Origin: Bordetella genomosp. 5 | GTDB lineage: Bacteria > Pseudomonadota > Gammaproteobacteria > Burkholderiales > Burkholderiaceae_B | Assembly: GCF_002261475.1 (NCBI RefSeq) | Contig: NZ_NEVN01000006.1 | Span: 124,001-188,000, forward strand | Reading direction: 5' to 3' | DNA: 64,000 nucleotides | Shown here: positions 52,016-59,989 of the stretch, one piece after another | Layout: each line of letters opens with the position of its first letter | Numbering within the stretch: the stretch's first letter is position 1 | Translations under genes and position numbers: made by a program | The notes under the pieces: model-generated | Told to the model about the DNA's origin: nothing | Database searches by the model: none | The model's input: the letters and a program-made list of their open reading frames with translations, nothing else

Positions 52016-52485
52016 GCGCGAACACCTTCAGCGCGCGGCTGCGGGCACTGGGCCTCGATCTGCCGGGCATCAACCCGCCGCGTGGAAGCTACGTGCCCTC
52101 GGTGCGCGTGGGGGATCTGCTGTTCATCGCGGGTCAGGCGCCGCGCCTCGATGGCGTGCTGCAGTTCGAGGGCAGGGTGGGACGTGACCTGGACGTAGAG
52201 GCCGGTCAGCGCGCGGCGCGCCTGTGCGGGCTCAATGTGCTGGCGCATCTGGCCCAGGCCTGCGACGACGACCTCGAGCGGGTGGCGGGTTTCGTGCGCG
52301 TCGCAGGCGTCGTGAACTGCGCGGAAGACTTCAAAGCGCACGCGCAGGTGCTCGACGGCGCCTCCAATCTGTTCGCCGACGTACTGGGCGAGCGCGGACG
52401 CCATGTCCGCATCGCCACCGGCGCCTCGTCCTTGCCGTCGGGCATGGCGGTCGAGGTCGAAGCCATCGTGCAGCTCAGAACGTGA
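52012..52485 (+). CDS. RidA/YjgF family enamine/imine deaminase
   Basis: A 157-residue RidA-family protein, slightly longer than the 130-residue archetype. The conserved arginine that contacts the substrate carboxylate lies in HVRIATGASSLP, at the same spacing to LPxxxxVEVEA as Arg105 of Salmonella RidA, so hydrolysis of 2-aminoacrylate-type enamines is plausible. Its ATG overlaps the stop of the DUF4392 gene (ATGA). Position after a PLP dehydratase supports a clean-up role in the same pathway. Confidence 0.85.
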   Translation: MSANTFSARLRALGLDLPGINPPRGSYVPSVRVGDLLFIAGQAPRLDGVLQFEGRVGRDLDVEAGQRAARLCGLNVLAHLAQACDDDLERVAGFVRVAGVVNCAEDFKAHAQVLDGASNLFADVLGERGRHVRIATGASSLPSGMAVEVEAIVQLRT

Positions 52486-52486
52486 G

Positions 52487-52516
52487 GCGCGCGGGCCGGA
52501 AGGCCGGCCCGCGCGC
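52487..52516 (+). other. Strong hairpin between RidA and transporter genes
   Basis: A perfect 13-bp stem GCGCGCGGGCCGG (52487-52499) / CCGGCCCGCGCGC (52504-52516) with loop AAGG, starting 2 bases after the RidA stop. No T-run follows. It may limit read-through or protect the upstream mRNA end, giving lower transporter expression. Confidence 0.6.
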
Positions 52517-52544
52517 TCCGACATAACACCCAAGGGGAAATTCA

Positions 52545-53864
52545 ATGCAAGTGACACTTGACACACCGGTGCGCGCCGCCGATCCGGCGGATCGCAACGC
52601 GGTCTATCGCAAGATCGCGCTGCACATCATGCCGTTTTTGATGCTGTGCTACGTGGCCGCCTATCTGGATCGCATCAATATCGGCTTTGCCAAGCTGCAT
52701 ATGCTCAACGACCTGGGCTTCAGCGATGCCGTGTATGGCCTCGGCGCGGGCCTGTTCTTCATCGGCTACCTGATCTTCGAGGTGCCGAGCAATCTGCTGA
52801 TGATGCGCATCGGCGCCAAGAAGACCATTTCGCGGATCATGATCCTGTGGGGCCTGATCTCGGCCTGCTTCGCATTCGTCGAGACGCCGACGCAGTTCTA
52901 CGTGCTGCGCTTCCTGTTGGGCGCCGCCGAGGCTGGCTTTTATCCCGGCGTGATCCTGTATCTGACCTACTGGTTTCCGGCGAACAAGCGCGCCAAGATG
53001 GTGGCGCTGTTCGTGGGCGCGGTTCCGCTCTCGGGCATGATCGGCGCGCCGCTGTCGGGCGCCATCATTGAGTGGGGCCACGGCGCGCATTCGCTGGCAG
53101 GCTGGCAGTGGATGTTCATCATCGAGGCGGTGCCCTCGCTGCTGCTCGGTGTGTTGTGCCTGAAGTATCTGGCCGACAGCCCCGCGGTGGCCGGCTGGCT
53201 GAGTCCCGCCGAGCGTGAGCTCGTCGAGGGCGAGTTGCAGGCCGAGCGCGATCTGACGCGTCACGACAAGTCCACGGGATCGCTCAAGGCGACGCTGCAG
53301 GACCGCCGCGTCTGGAAGATGACCTCCATCTGCTTCTGCTCGGCCATCTGCTCTTATGGGGTTTCGTTCTGGCTGCCCACGCTGGTTCAGCAGCTCAACG
53401 TGGGCGATGTGATGCACGTGGGCCTGTACACGGCCGTGCCGTTCACCGCCGCCTTCGTCGTGATGTACCTGATCGGCCGCAGCTCGGATCGCATGCGCGA
53501 ACGCCGTTGGCACCTGGTGGGCCCGTTCACCTGCGTGTGCCTGGGCCTGGCCGGCAGCGTCTACTTCCACGGATCGATGGGTCTCGCGCTGCTGTCCCTG
53601 ACCGTGGCCGCGGTCGGCGCCTACAGCACCACGTCGATGCTGTTCACCATACCGGGCCTCTTTCTGTCGGGCGTGGGCATGGCGGCGGGCGTCGCGCTGA
53701 TCAACTGCTTCGGCGGACTCGGCGGCTTTGTCAGCCCCTACGTGGTGGGCGTGGTGAAGGACATGACGGGCAGCACCGACAACGGCGTGCTCTTCATCGC
53801 CGGCGTGGCGATCGTCGGGGCGGCGCTGACGCTGACCCTGCCCAAGAAGCTGGTCAATCGCTGA
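52545..53864 (+). CDS. MFS transporter, anion:cation symporter family
   Basis: A 439-residue permease with about twelve helices of the ACS (phthalate/tartrate/glucarate permease-like) family. N-terminal signature LCYVAAYLDRINIGFAKLHM, then IGYLIFEVPSNLLMMRIGAK and FLLGAAEAGFYPGVILYLTYWF are hallmarks. It imports organic anions with protons. As last gene of the dehydratase-DUF4392-RidA operon it is the likely uptake system for the compound that operon degrades. It ends 18 bases from the convergent glycosyltransferase gene. Confidence 0.9.
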   Translation: MQVTLDTPVRAADPADRNAVYRKIALHIMPFLMLCYVAAYLDRINIGFAKLHMLNDLGFSDAVYGLGAGLFFIGYLIFEVPSNLLMMRIGAKKTISRIMILWGLISACFAFVETPTQFYVLRFLLGAAEAGFYPGVILYLTYWFPANKRAKMVALFVGAVPLSGMIGAPLSGAIIEWGHGAHSLAGWQWMFIIEAVPSLLLGVLCLKYLADSPAVAGWLSPAERELVEGELQAERDLTRHDKSTGSLKATLQDRRVWKMTSICFCSAICSYGVSFWLPTLVQQLNVGDVMHVGLYTAVPFTAAFVVMYLIGRSSDRMRERRWHLVGPFTCVCLGLAGSVYFHGSMGLALLSLTVAAVGAYSTTSMLFTIPGLFLSGVGMAAGVALINCFGGLGGFVSPYVVGVVKDMTGSTDNGVLFIAGVAIVGAALTLTLPKKLVNR

Positions 53865-53882
53865 TCGACCGGACCGCGCCTG

Positions 53883-54572
53883 TCAGGCGACGACAACCTC
53901 GTCGCCCGCCAGGCCGGTCCAGCCCTGGCGCAGGGCCGTCGCGAAGCCGCCCGACACTCTCGAATAGGGGCGGGCGCTCGTCGTGACGCGCGGTCGGGCG
54001 CTCCAGGCGATGGGTACCCCGGCCGCCTCGAGGCGGTCGACCAGCGCCTGGTCTTCGCTGCACGCCAGCGCTTCGAAGCCGCCGATGGCGCGGTACGCGC
54101 CGGCGCTGATGCCGAGGTTGGCGCCGTGCACATGGCGATGGCCGTCCTGATCCAGGTACGACGCGTCGAACGCGGCGCGGGCACGTTCGGCCAGCGTGCC
54201 GTGGCTGCTCCAGTCGGCCACGGCGACGGTGCCGCAGACCACCTCGGCGTTCAGCGCGAGCTGTTCCACCAGCCAGCGTTCGGAGACCACCGTGTCCGCA
54301 TCGGTGAAGGCCAGCCAGCGGGCGCCGTCGGCCAGTAGCCGCGCGGCGCCATCGGCGCGGGCCAGGCCCACGTTGCGATGCTGCGTGCTCAGCGCCAGCG
54401 CCGGCCAGCGCGCCACGCACGCCGCGGTGCCGTCGGTGCAGGCATCCAGCACGACCACCACCTCGACGTGTTCGCCGTGCAGGTCGGGATGCTGGCTGGC
54501 CCGTTGCACCGCCGCCAGACAGGCGTCGATGTCGGCTTCTTCGTTATGCGCGGGAATGCAGATGCCGATCAT
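53883..54572 (-). CDS. Family 2 glycosyltransferase
   Basis: A 229-residue GT2 enzyme of the GT-A fold. N-terminus IGICIPAHNEEADIDACLAA, nucleotide-sugar site VVLDACTDGT (40-49), metal-binding DADT (91-94), and HGANLGISAGAYRAIGGFEAL with SEDQALVDRLEAAG, the acceptor and catalytic region. It is soluble, without the membrane helices of polysaccharide synthases. ATG 54572 overlaps the stop of the methyltransferase gene by 4 bases. It is the last gene of the four-gene operon starting at 56933. Confidence 0.87.
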   Translation of the reverse strand: MIGICIPAHNEEADIDACLAAVQRASQHPDLHGEHVEVVVVLDACTDGTAACVARWPALALSTQHRNVGLARADGAARLLADGARWLAFTDADTVVSERWLVEQLALNAEVVCGTVAVADWSSHGTLAERARAAFDASYLDQDGHRHVHGANLGISAGAYRAIGGFEALACSEDQALVDRLEAAGVPIAWSARPRVTTSARPYSRVSGGFATALRQGWTGLAGDEVVVA

Positions 54573-55153
54573 GATGCGCTCCCGCCGGCCGCGCGCCAGA
54601 CATCGAGTCGGAAATCGTCTTCGTCGTGGGCGATCAGATGCCGCATGCCGGGCAGGGCGCCCGCGCGGCGATGCAGCGCGTCGGTGTCCTGCATGCGGTC
54701 GTGGAACGGGCGTTTGTAATGACACAGCAGCCAGTCGGCGCCCGGCGCGAGCGAGTTGTGGCAGTGGTCGAGGAAGGCCGTCAGGTCCGCGTCGGAAAAG
54801 TAATACGCCAGTTCCGACACCACGATCAGGTCGACCGTGGCGCCCGGCGTCACCGGCCAGGCGCGCGGAAGCTCGCCTTCCTCTACGCGGGCGTGACCCA
54901 GGCCCGCCGCTTCGAGCACGGCACGGCAGCGCGATACCGCGGTGGGCGCGCTGTCGATGGCGAGCAGGTCGTCGCAACGTTGCGCGAGTTCGCGCGTGGT
55001 GATGCCGGTGCCGCAGCCGAGCTCGAGCACGCGGCCATAGCGCTGCTGCGGCAGGCTCGCCATCAGCAGGGCGCGTTTGCGGCACTCGTACCAGGCGCTC
55101 GCGACCTGCCAGGGGTCCGCGTCGGCGCGATATAGCGCTTCGAAGTCGGTCAT
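54569..55153 (-). CDS. NodS-like SAM-dependent methyltransferase
   Basis: A 194-residue class I methyltransferase. SAM motif I is VLELGCGTG (42-50); the N-terminal pattern ALYRADADPWQVASAWYECR and the later VSELAYYFSDADL are typical of the NodS family, which N-methylates the glucosamine of Nod factors. ATG 55153 overlaps the stop of the PIG-L gene (ATGA) and its own stop overlaps the glycosyltransferase start. It could methylate an amine exposed by the deacetylase; this is inference from order. Confidence 0.85.
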   Translation of the reverse strand: MTDFEALYRADADPWQVASAWYECRKRALLMASLPQQRYGRVLELGCGTGITTRELAQRCDDLLAIDSAPTAVSRCRAVLEAAGLGHARVEEGELPRAWPVTPGATVDLIVVSELAYYFSDADLTAFLDHCHNSLAPGADWLLCHYKRPFHDRMQDTDALHRRAGALPGMRHLIAHDEDDFRLDVWRAAGGSAS

Positions 55154-55911
55154 CGGAGAAAAACCTCGAACGGACGATGGAAACGGGCCAGTGCGAACGG
55201 CGGCAGGATCGGCGGCCGGCCGGTCGAGGCGTCCGCCGCCAACTGGCTGGTGTAGCAGCGCATCGCGCGCGCCTTGGCGTGACGGTCGGCGGGATCCAGC
55301 GGCACGCACACGGCGCGGTCGCGCGGCAAAGGTTCATCGGCGGGGTCGGCCCAGTGCCAACCCCAGATGGGCGCTTCGAGCAGGCGGCATTCGCGGCGCG
55401 CGGCGACCTCGGCGGCGGCGCGGCCGACGGCTTCGTGATCGGGATGACCATCGAGCCGCCAGGGCGCCACCAGCGTATCGCCGCGATCGACCACGCGCGC
55501 CAGGGCCTCGGCGAGCGCTTTCTCGCGCGCGCTCACGCCGCCGTCGGGGATGGCCAGACGCACGCGGCTGGCGAAGACGCCGAGGGTGGCCAACGCCGCG
55601 CTGCTCTCGTCGGCGCGCGCCTGGCGCAGCCGTTCGGACGGCCACTGCGTGGAGCCGGGGTGACTCGCCTCGCCATCGGTGACGGCCCAGACGCGCACGG
55701 CCACGCCCAGCCGCACCGCGCGGCGCATCAGGCCCGCGCAGGCCAGGACTTCGTCATCGGGATGCGGGGCGAGCACATGCAGGGTGTCGCTGCCGGCCAG
55801 CAACTCGGCCGGGTCGGCTTCCGGCAGCGCATGGCGCTGAAACCAGTCCGCCCAGGCGGTCTCGGTGGTGCCTTCTCCGGCGATGTGCCGGGGGTTCGCT
55901 AGAGCCGCCAC
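55150..55911 (-). CDS. PIG-L/LmbE family N-deacetylase
   Basis: A 253-residue zinc hydrolase of the PIG-L family. Zinc motifs HPDDE (50-54) and DGHPDHEAVG are complete. No ATG exists in a suitable place; I use GTG 55911, which overlaps the end of the acyl-CoA dehydrogenase-like gene by 13 bases and has a GGGG stretch upstream. The family removes N-acetyl groups from GlcNAc conjugates. Gene order puts it between an acyl-CoA dehydrogenase-like protein and a NodS-like methyltransferase, all coupled by overlaps. Confidence 0.85.
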   Translation of the reverse strand: MAALANPRHIAGEGTTETAWADWFQRHALPEADPAELLAGSDTLHVLAPHPDDEVLACAGLMRRAVRLGVAVRVWAVTDGEASHPGSTQWPSERLRQARADESSAALATLGVFASRVRLAIPDGGVSAREKALAEALARVVDRGDTLVAPWRLDGHPDHEAVGRAAAEVAARRECRLLEAPIWGWHWADPADEPLPRDRAVCVPLDPADRHAKARAMRCYTSQLAADASTGRPPILPPFALARFHRPFEVFLR

Positions 55912-56933
55912 GGTGAGGACCCCGCGGGACGCAGCAATTCTTGCGCATGGGTGGCGAGGTCGCGCTCGGCGTGGCTCTGGCGCACGAAGACGGGCAGATC
56001 GGCCACGCGGCGCGCAAAATCGGCGTCTTTGCAGAACGGGCTCGCGCCCAGCGCGCGCCCGGCATGCCATTGCACTTTATCGACCACGGCTTCGACGGCC
56101 AGGCGCGCGCGCCGGATCGAACGGGTGCAGCTCTCGCGCGGGTGGGCGTCGATGTCGCTGGCGGCGGCGCGCAGCGCGTTGGCGCCCTGGGCGAGCGCCA
56201 CGTCGATCGCGCCGAGATGGGCGAGGGCGTGCGGGTCTTCGCCGCGCCGGCGCGCGGCTTCCAGAACGGGATCGGCGATGGCGCTCGCTGCGCCGTACCA
56301 GCACGCCGCGATGCCGGCGGCGCCGTGCATGAATCCCGGGCGGTCTACATAGGCGCCAGGCGCGCCGACCGCGCGCGCGGTGGCGTTGTCGAACACGACG
56401 TCGACACTTTCGGTGGCCGACATGCCGGTGGCATGCCAGCCTTGATCGGTAATATGCACACCCGGCTGGCTCATGCTTACCGCCGCCAGGCGCGGTTGCT
56501 CGCCGTCCCACACACTGATCAAGGCATGACTCACGCGGCGCGCGCCCGAGCACCAGGCCTTGGCGCCTTGCAGGTTCAGCAGCGTGCCGTCGCCGGTGGG
56601 CGTGGCGCGGACGCGATGCGTCGGCGGCTCGGCACACCACACGGCCCAGAAGCCATCGGGCGCTTCACCGCCTTCGAGCTCGTGCAGGATGGCCAGCGCA
56701 TCGGTATGGCTTTCGTAGAGCTTGGCCAGACTCAGGTCGTGGCGTGCCACGGTGGCCAGGATCTGCCAACGCAGCAGCGTGGCGCCGGCGCCGGGCAGGG
56801 GCAGGCGGTCGTAGCCCGCCGCGCGCATGGCGAGCAGGGCCTCGTCCAGCGCGTCCGGAAAGACGTAGGCGTCGAGCAGGGTGTCCAGCCGCGCGGTATC
56901 GATCGCGACCGCGGGTGCAGAAATGTCACTCAT
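55899..56933 (-). CDS. Acyl-CoA dehydrogenase-like flavoprotein
   Basis: A 344-residue protein of the acyl-CoA dehydrogenase fold, started at ATG 56933 (MSDISAPAV). The central beta domain is clear (LLNLQGAKAWCSGARRVSHA, then GWHATGMSATESVDVVFD). The C-terminal helical domain lacks the usual R-DxxxxxxEGT end and catalytic Glu, so it may be an oxidase or monooxygenase, or non-catalytic. It is the first gene of the four-gene operon with PIG-L, NodS-like and GT2 genes. The start has no strong Shine-Dalgarno. Confidence 0.75.
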   Translation of the reverse strand: MSDISAPAVAIDTARLDTLLDAYVFPDALDEALLAMRAAGYDRLPLPGAGATLLRWQILATVARHDLSLAKLYESHTDALAILHELEGGEAPDGFWAVWCAEPPTHRVRATPTGDGTLLNLQGAKAWCSGARRVSHALISVWDGEQPRLAAVSMSQPGVHITDQGWHATGMSATESVDVVFDNATARAVGAPGAYVDRPGFMHGAAGIAACWYGAASAIADPVLEAARRRGEDPHALAHLGAIDVALAQGANALRAAASDIDAHPRESCTRSIRRARLAVEAVVDKVQWHAGRALGASPFCKDADFARRVADLPVFVRQSHAERDLATHAQELLRPAGSSPWRL

Positions 56934-57099
56934 GGTGTGGGATAAGGCAGGCAGGAATACGGGCAATGGACCAACAAAAGGGGTGATCGCGGGCAGGCCG
57001 GGATCACCCCGGAATCGGTCAGGCGGCTCGCTTTCCACCTGGCCGATCCGTCAGACTAGGGTGCCGCCCGGGGGGCGGAGCGACGCCCTCGTCTCAAGC

Positions 57100-57549
57100 T
57101 CAGGTCGAAGCCTTGAAGCGGTCGCGCAGATCCCGGATCTGATCGTGATTGCGCAGCACGCCCTGGTACTGGCGTTCGACGATCACACGCACGTCTTCGG
57201 GCAGGGTTTCCTTCAGGGCCTTGGTGTATTCGGCCTTGGCGACGTCTTCGCCACGCTCGCACTCTTCGAGAATGGCCAGGTCGGTACGACCGGCCACGGC
57301 GGCCTTCAGGTTGACCCAGCCGCGGTGCACGGCGCCGGCGACGGTGCCGCTGTCTTCGGGCTTGCCGCCCAGACGGGTCACCACGGTTTGCAGCTCGGCC
57401 GCGCCGGAAGCGCAGTCACGGGCGCGGGCGGAGAACAGGGCCTGCAGCTCGGGATTCTTGGTATCGCCGGCAGCCGCTTCGAAGCCTTTCTCGCCGTTCT
57501 TCGAGACCTCGATCAGGTCGTTCAGCACATCGATGACTTTGTCAGCCAT
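57100..57549 (-). CDS. PA2169 family four-helix-bundle protein (DUF2383)
   Basis: A 149-residue all-helical protein of the DUF2383/PA2169 group. It reads VIDVLNDLIEVSKNGEKGFEA at the start, has the conserved HRGWVNLKAAVAGRTD in the middle and EYTKALKETLPEDVRVIVE near the end. The ferritin-like four-helix bundle is thought to have stress-related roles, and acidic/His positions could bind a metal. It follows AAGGAGA by 7 bases on the minus strand and stands alone. Confidence 0.85.
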   Translation of the reverse strand: MADKVIDVLNDLIEVSKNGEKGFEAAAGDTKNPELQALFSARARDCASGAAELQTVVTRLGGKPEDSGTVAGAVHRGWVNLKAAVAGRTDLAILEECERGEDVAKAEYTKALKETLPEDVRVIVERQYQGVLRNHDQIRDLRDRFKAST

Positions 57550-57752
57550 GGTCTATCTCCTTGTAGGGTCCAGCAAGCAGTCCAAGCGCCACTTGTCATG
57601 GAATCCATTAGCACGTGGCGTGCCTGACCCCTCCGGTTACAGGCTCCGCGTGCCAGCGCGGGGGGCAAAGCCGGTACGATGGTCGTTTCGCCCTCGGCGC
57701 GCGCGGCAGTCCGCCGCGTGCCCGCCGGGGCTCACGCAGAGGAGAATCGACA

Positions 57753-58562
57753 ATGGATTTCGGAATCGCCGGTAAGTGGGCGTTGGTGTGCGGCGCGAGC
57801 AAAGGCCTGGGTTACGGCTGCGCCGAGGCGCTGGTGCAGGCGGGCGTTCATGTGGTGATCAACGCGCGCGATCCCGCCGTGCTGGCGCAGGCGCGCCAGC
57901 GGCTCGAGGCGCTGGGCAGTGCGAACGGCCGGCCCGTGCAGGTGCTGGCCGCGGCGGCCGACATCACCACGCCCGAGGGCCGTGCCACCGTGTTCGAGGT
58001 GGCGGGCGGCCCTGGGCTGGATTTCGACATCGTCGTCACGAACGCCGGCGGCCCGCCCCCGGGTGACTTTCGCGAATGGGATCGCGACGCCTGGGTCAAG
58101 GCGGTGGACGCGAACATGCTCACGCCGATCGAGCTGATCAAGGCGACCGTCGACCGCATGGCGGCGCGCGGCTACGGCCGCATCGTCAACATCACCTCGA
58201 GCTCGGTGAAGTCGCCGATCAATATCCTGGGTCTGTCCAACGGGGCACGCAGCGGCCTGACGGGCTTCGTGGCGGGGCTGGCCCGCACCGAGATCGCCGC
58301 CAAGGGCGTGACCATCAACAACATTCTGCCGGGCAAGTTCGACACCGACCGGCTGGCCTCGTCGCGTGCATTCGCCGCCAAGAAATCGGGCAAGAGCGAA
58401 GAGCAGGTCGCTTCGGAGCAGAAGCAGGACATCCCGGCGCGCCGCTTCGGCACGCCCGCGGAGTTCGGCGCGCTGTGCGCGTTCCTGTGCAGCAAGCAGG
58501 CGGCCTACATCACCGGCCAGAACCTGCTGATCGACGGCGGGATGTACCCCGGCACGTACTGA
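57753..58562 (+). CDS. Atypical short-chain dehydrogenase/reductase (SNxxR type)
   Basis: A 269-residue SDR with AGAGGAGAA before ATG 57753. The Rossmann motif is CGASKGLG (13-20); NAGGPPPGDF follows. The active site reads TSSSVKSPINILGLSNGARS: Ser is kept, but YxxxK is replaced by SNGAR. The product has the normal C-terminal LLIDGGMYPG. It resembles the SDR at 12.0-12.8 kb in this unusual feature and in the GGPPP loop, so both belong to one divergent SDR subfamily, yet it has different neighbours. It is followed by a strong terminator. Confidence 0.85.
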   Translation: MDFGIAGKWALVCGASKGLGYGCAEALVQAGVHVVINARDPAVLAQARQRLEALGSANGRPVQVLAAAADITTPEGRATVFEVAGGPGLDFDIVVTNAGGPPPGDFREWDRDAWVKAVDANMLTPIELIKATVDRMAARGYGRIVNITSSSVKSPINILGLSNGARSGLTGFVAGLARTEIAAKGVTINNILPGKFDTDRLASSRAFAAKKSGKSEEQVASEQKQDIPARRFGTPAEFGALCAFLCSKQAAYITGQNLLIDGGMYPGTY

Positions 58563-58570
58563 TCGTGCTT

Positions 58571-58595
58571 GCCGCGCGCCGGACCGGCGCGCGGC
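58571..58595. terminator. Bidirectional hairpin terminator
   Basis: A perfect 10-bp stem GCCGCGCGCC (58571-58580) / GGCGCGCGGC (58586-58595) with a 5-base loop, between the convergent stops of the SDR and MFS genes. The plus-strand tail is TTACTC, the minus-strand tail AAGCACGATC; neither is a long T-run. Confidence 0.7.
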
Positions 58596-58599
58596 TTAC

Positions 58600-59820
58600 T
58601 CAATGCGCCCGGGGCCGCGGCTCCAGGCGCTCGCCGGTCTGCGGCAGGCCCTTGCGGCGCTCCAGCGTCACGGCCCACAGCCAAAGCGGCATGCTCGCGA
58701 TCGCGAGCAGGCTGCCGACCCAGCCGGTCGAGGTCCAGCCGAAGCCGGCGGCAATCGCCAGCCCGCCCAGGAACGGGCCCAGCGCATTGGCGAAATTGAA
58801 GGCCGAGTGATTGAGCGCGGCGGCCAGCCCCTGCGCGTCGCCGGCCACGTCCATCAGCCGCGTTTGCAACACGGTGCCGAGCGCGCCGCCCACGCCCACC
58901 AGGAACACATTCAGCGAGATGAGCCAGATGTTGTCGGCCATCAGCGGGAAGAGGGCGAGCACGACCGCCGACCACAGGAGCAGCAGCCCGGCCGTGCGCA
59001 TCACCGCGCGGTCGGCGAAGATCGGCACGATCATATTGCCCACGGTCAGCCCCACGCCGAAGACGCTGAGCACCAGCGGCACGGTGGCTGGCGAGACCTG
59101 CGTCACCGCCGTCAGCGTATCGGCCAGATAGGTGTAGATCGAAAACAGGCCGCCAAAGCCGACCGCGCCGATCGCCAGCGTGATCCAGACCTGGCCGCGC
59201 TTGAGCGCGCTCAGTTCGCGCAGCGGGCTGGCATGCGGGTCCGCCGGCGAGTCGGGGGCATACAGCCGCACGCTGATCATGGTGAGGATCGCGAGCAGCG
59301 ACACGAGGCCGAAACTCCAGCGCCAGCCGATCACCTGACCCAGCCAGTTGGCCATCGGCACGCCGACGATGGTGGCGACCGTGAGGCCGAGGAACACCCG
59401 GCCCACGGCCATGGTGCGGCGGTTGGCGGGCACCAGCGAGCTCGCCACCAGCGATGCGATACCGAAGTACGCGCCGTGAGGCAGGCCGCTCAAAAAGCGG
59501 AAGAACAGCATCCAGTGATAGTTGGGCGCGATCGCGCTCAGACCGTTGCCGAGCGCGAACAGCGCCATCAGGGCGATCAGCAGACGGCGGCGCGGCATGC
59601 GCGCGCCCAGCACGGCCAGCACCGGTGCGCCCACGACCACGCCGAGCGCGTAGGCGCTGATGACGTGGCCGGCGGTCGGCGCGTCGATGCCCAGCGATTG
59701 GGCGAAGTAGGGCAGCAGGCTCATCGTGGCGAATTCGGTGGTGCCGATCGCGAAGCTGCCGACGGCAAGCGCCAGGAGCACCAGGCCGGGCCGGTGCTGA
59801 TAAGAAGAGGTGTACGACAT
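58600..59820 (-). CDS. MFS transporter, drug/arabinose efflux type (DHA1)
   Basis: A 406-residue MFS protein with about twelve helices. The N-terminus SFAIGTTEFATMSLLPYFAQ and motif A LGARMPRRRLLIALMALF match YdhP/AraJ-like DHA1 exporters, as does FRFLSGLPHGAYFGIASLVAS. Such pumps export sugars or small toxic compounds; the substrate here is unknown. ATG 59820. It stands alone, convergent with the atypical SDR gene. Confidence 0.87.
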   Translation of the reverse strand: MSYTSSYQHRPGLVLLALAVGSFAIGTTEFATMSLLPYFAQSLGIDAPTAGHVISAYALGVVVGAPVLAVLGARMPRRRLLIALMALFALGNGLSAIAPNYHWMLFFRFLSGLPHGAYFGIASLVASSLVPANRRTMAVGRVFLGLTVATIVGVPMANWLGQVIGWRWSFGLVSLLAILTMISVRLYAPDSPADPHASPLRELSALKRGQVWITLAIGAVGFGGLFSIYTYLADTLTAVTQVSPATVPLVLSVFGVGLTVGNMIVPIFADRAVMRTAGLLLLWSAVVLALFPLMADNIWLISLNVFLVGVGGALGTVLQTRLMDVAGDAQGLAAALNHSAFNFANALGPFLGGLAIAAGFGWTSTGWVGSLLAIASMPLWLWAVTLERRKGLPQTGERLEPRPRAH

Positions 59821-59989
59821 GGGAATCAGAGATGAACAACGGGTTGCTGCGGTGCAGCAGCCACATTGTACGTAGGGGCAGCTGTCATTCAGGTGACGGC
59901 AGCGAGATTACGGGTGCGAGCCCCGTGCCTCATGGTGACGGATCACAACCGTATACTGCCTCTTCCTCGCAGCCTCCAGGAAGCCCCGC

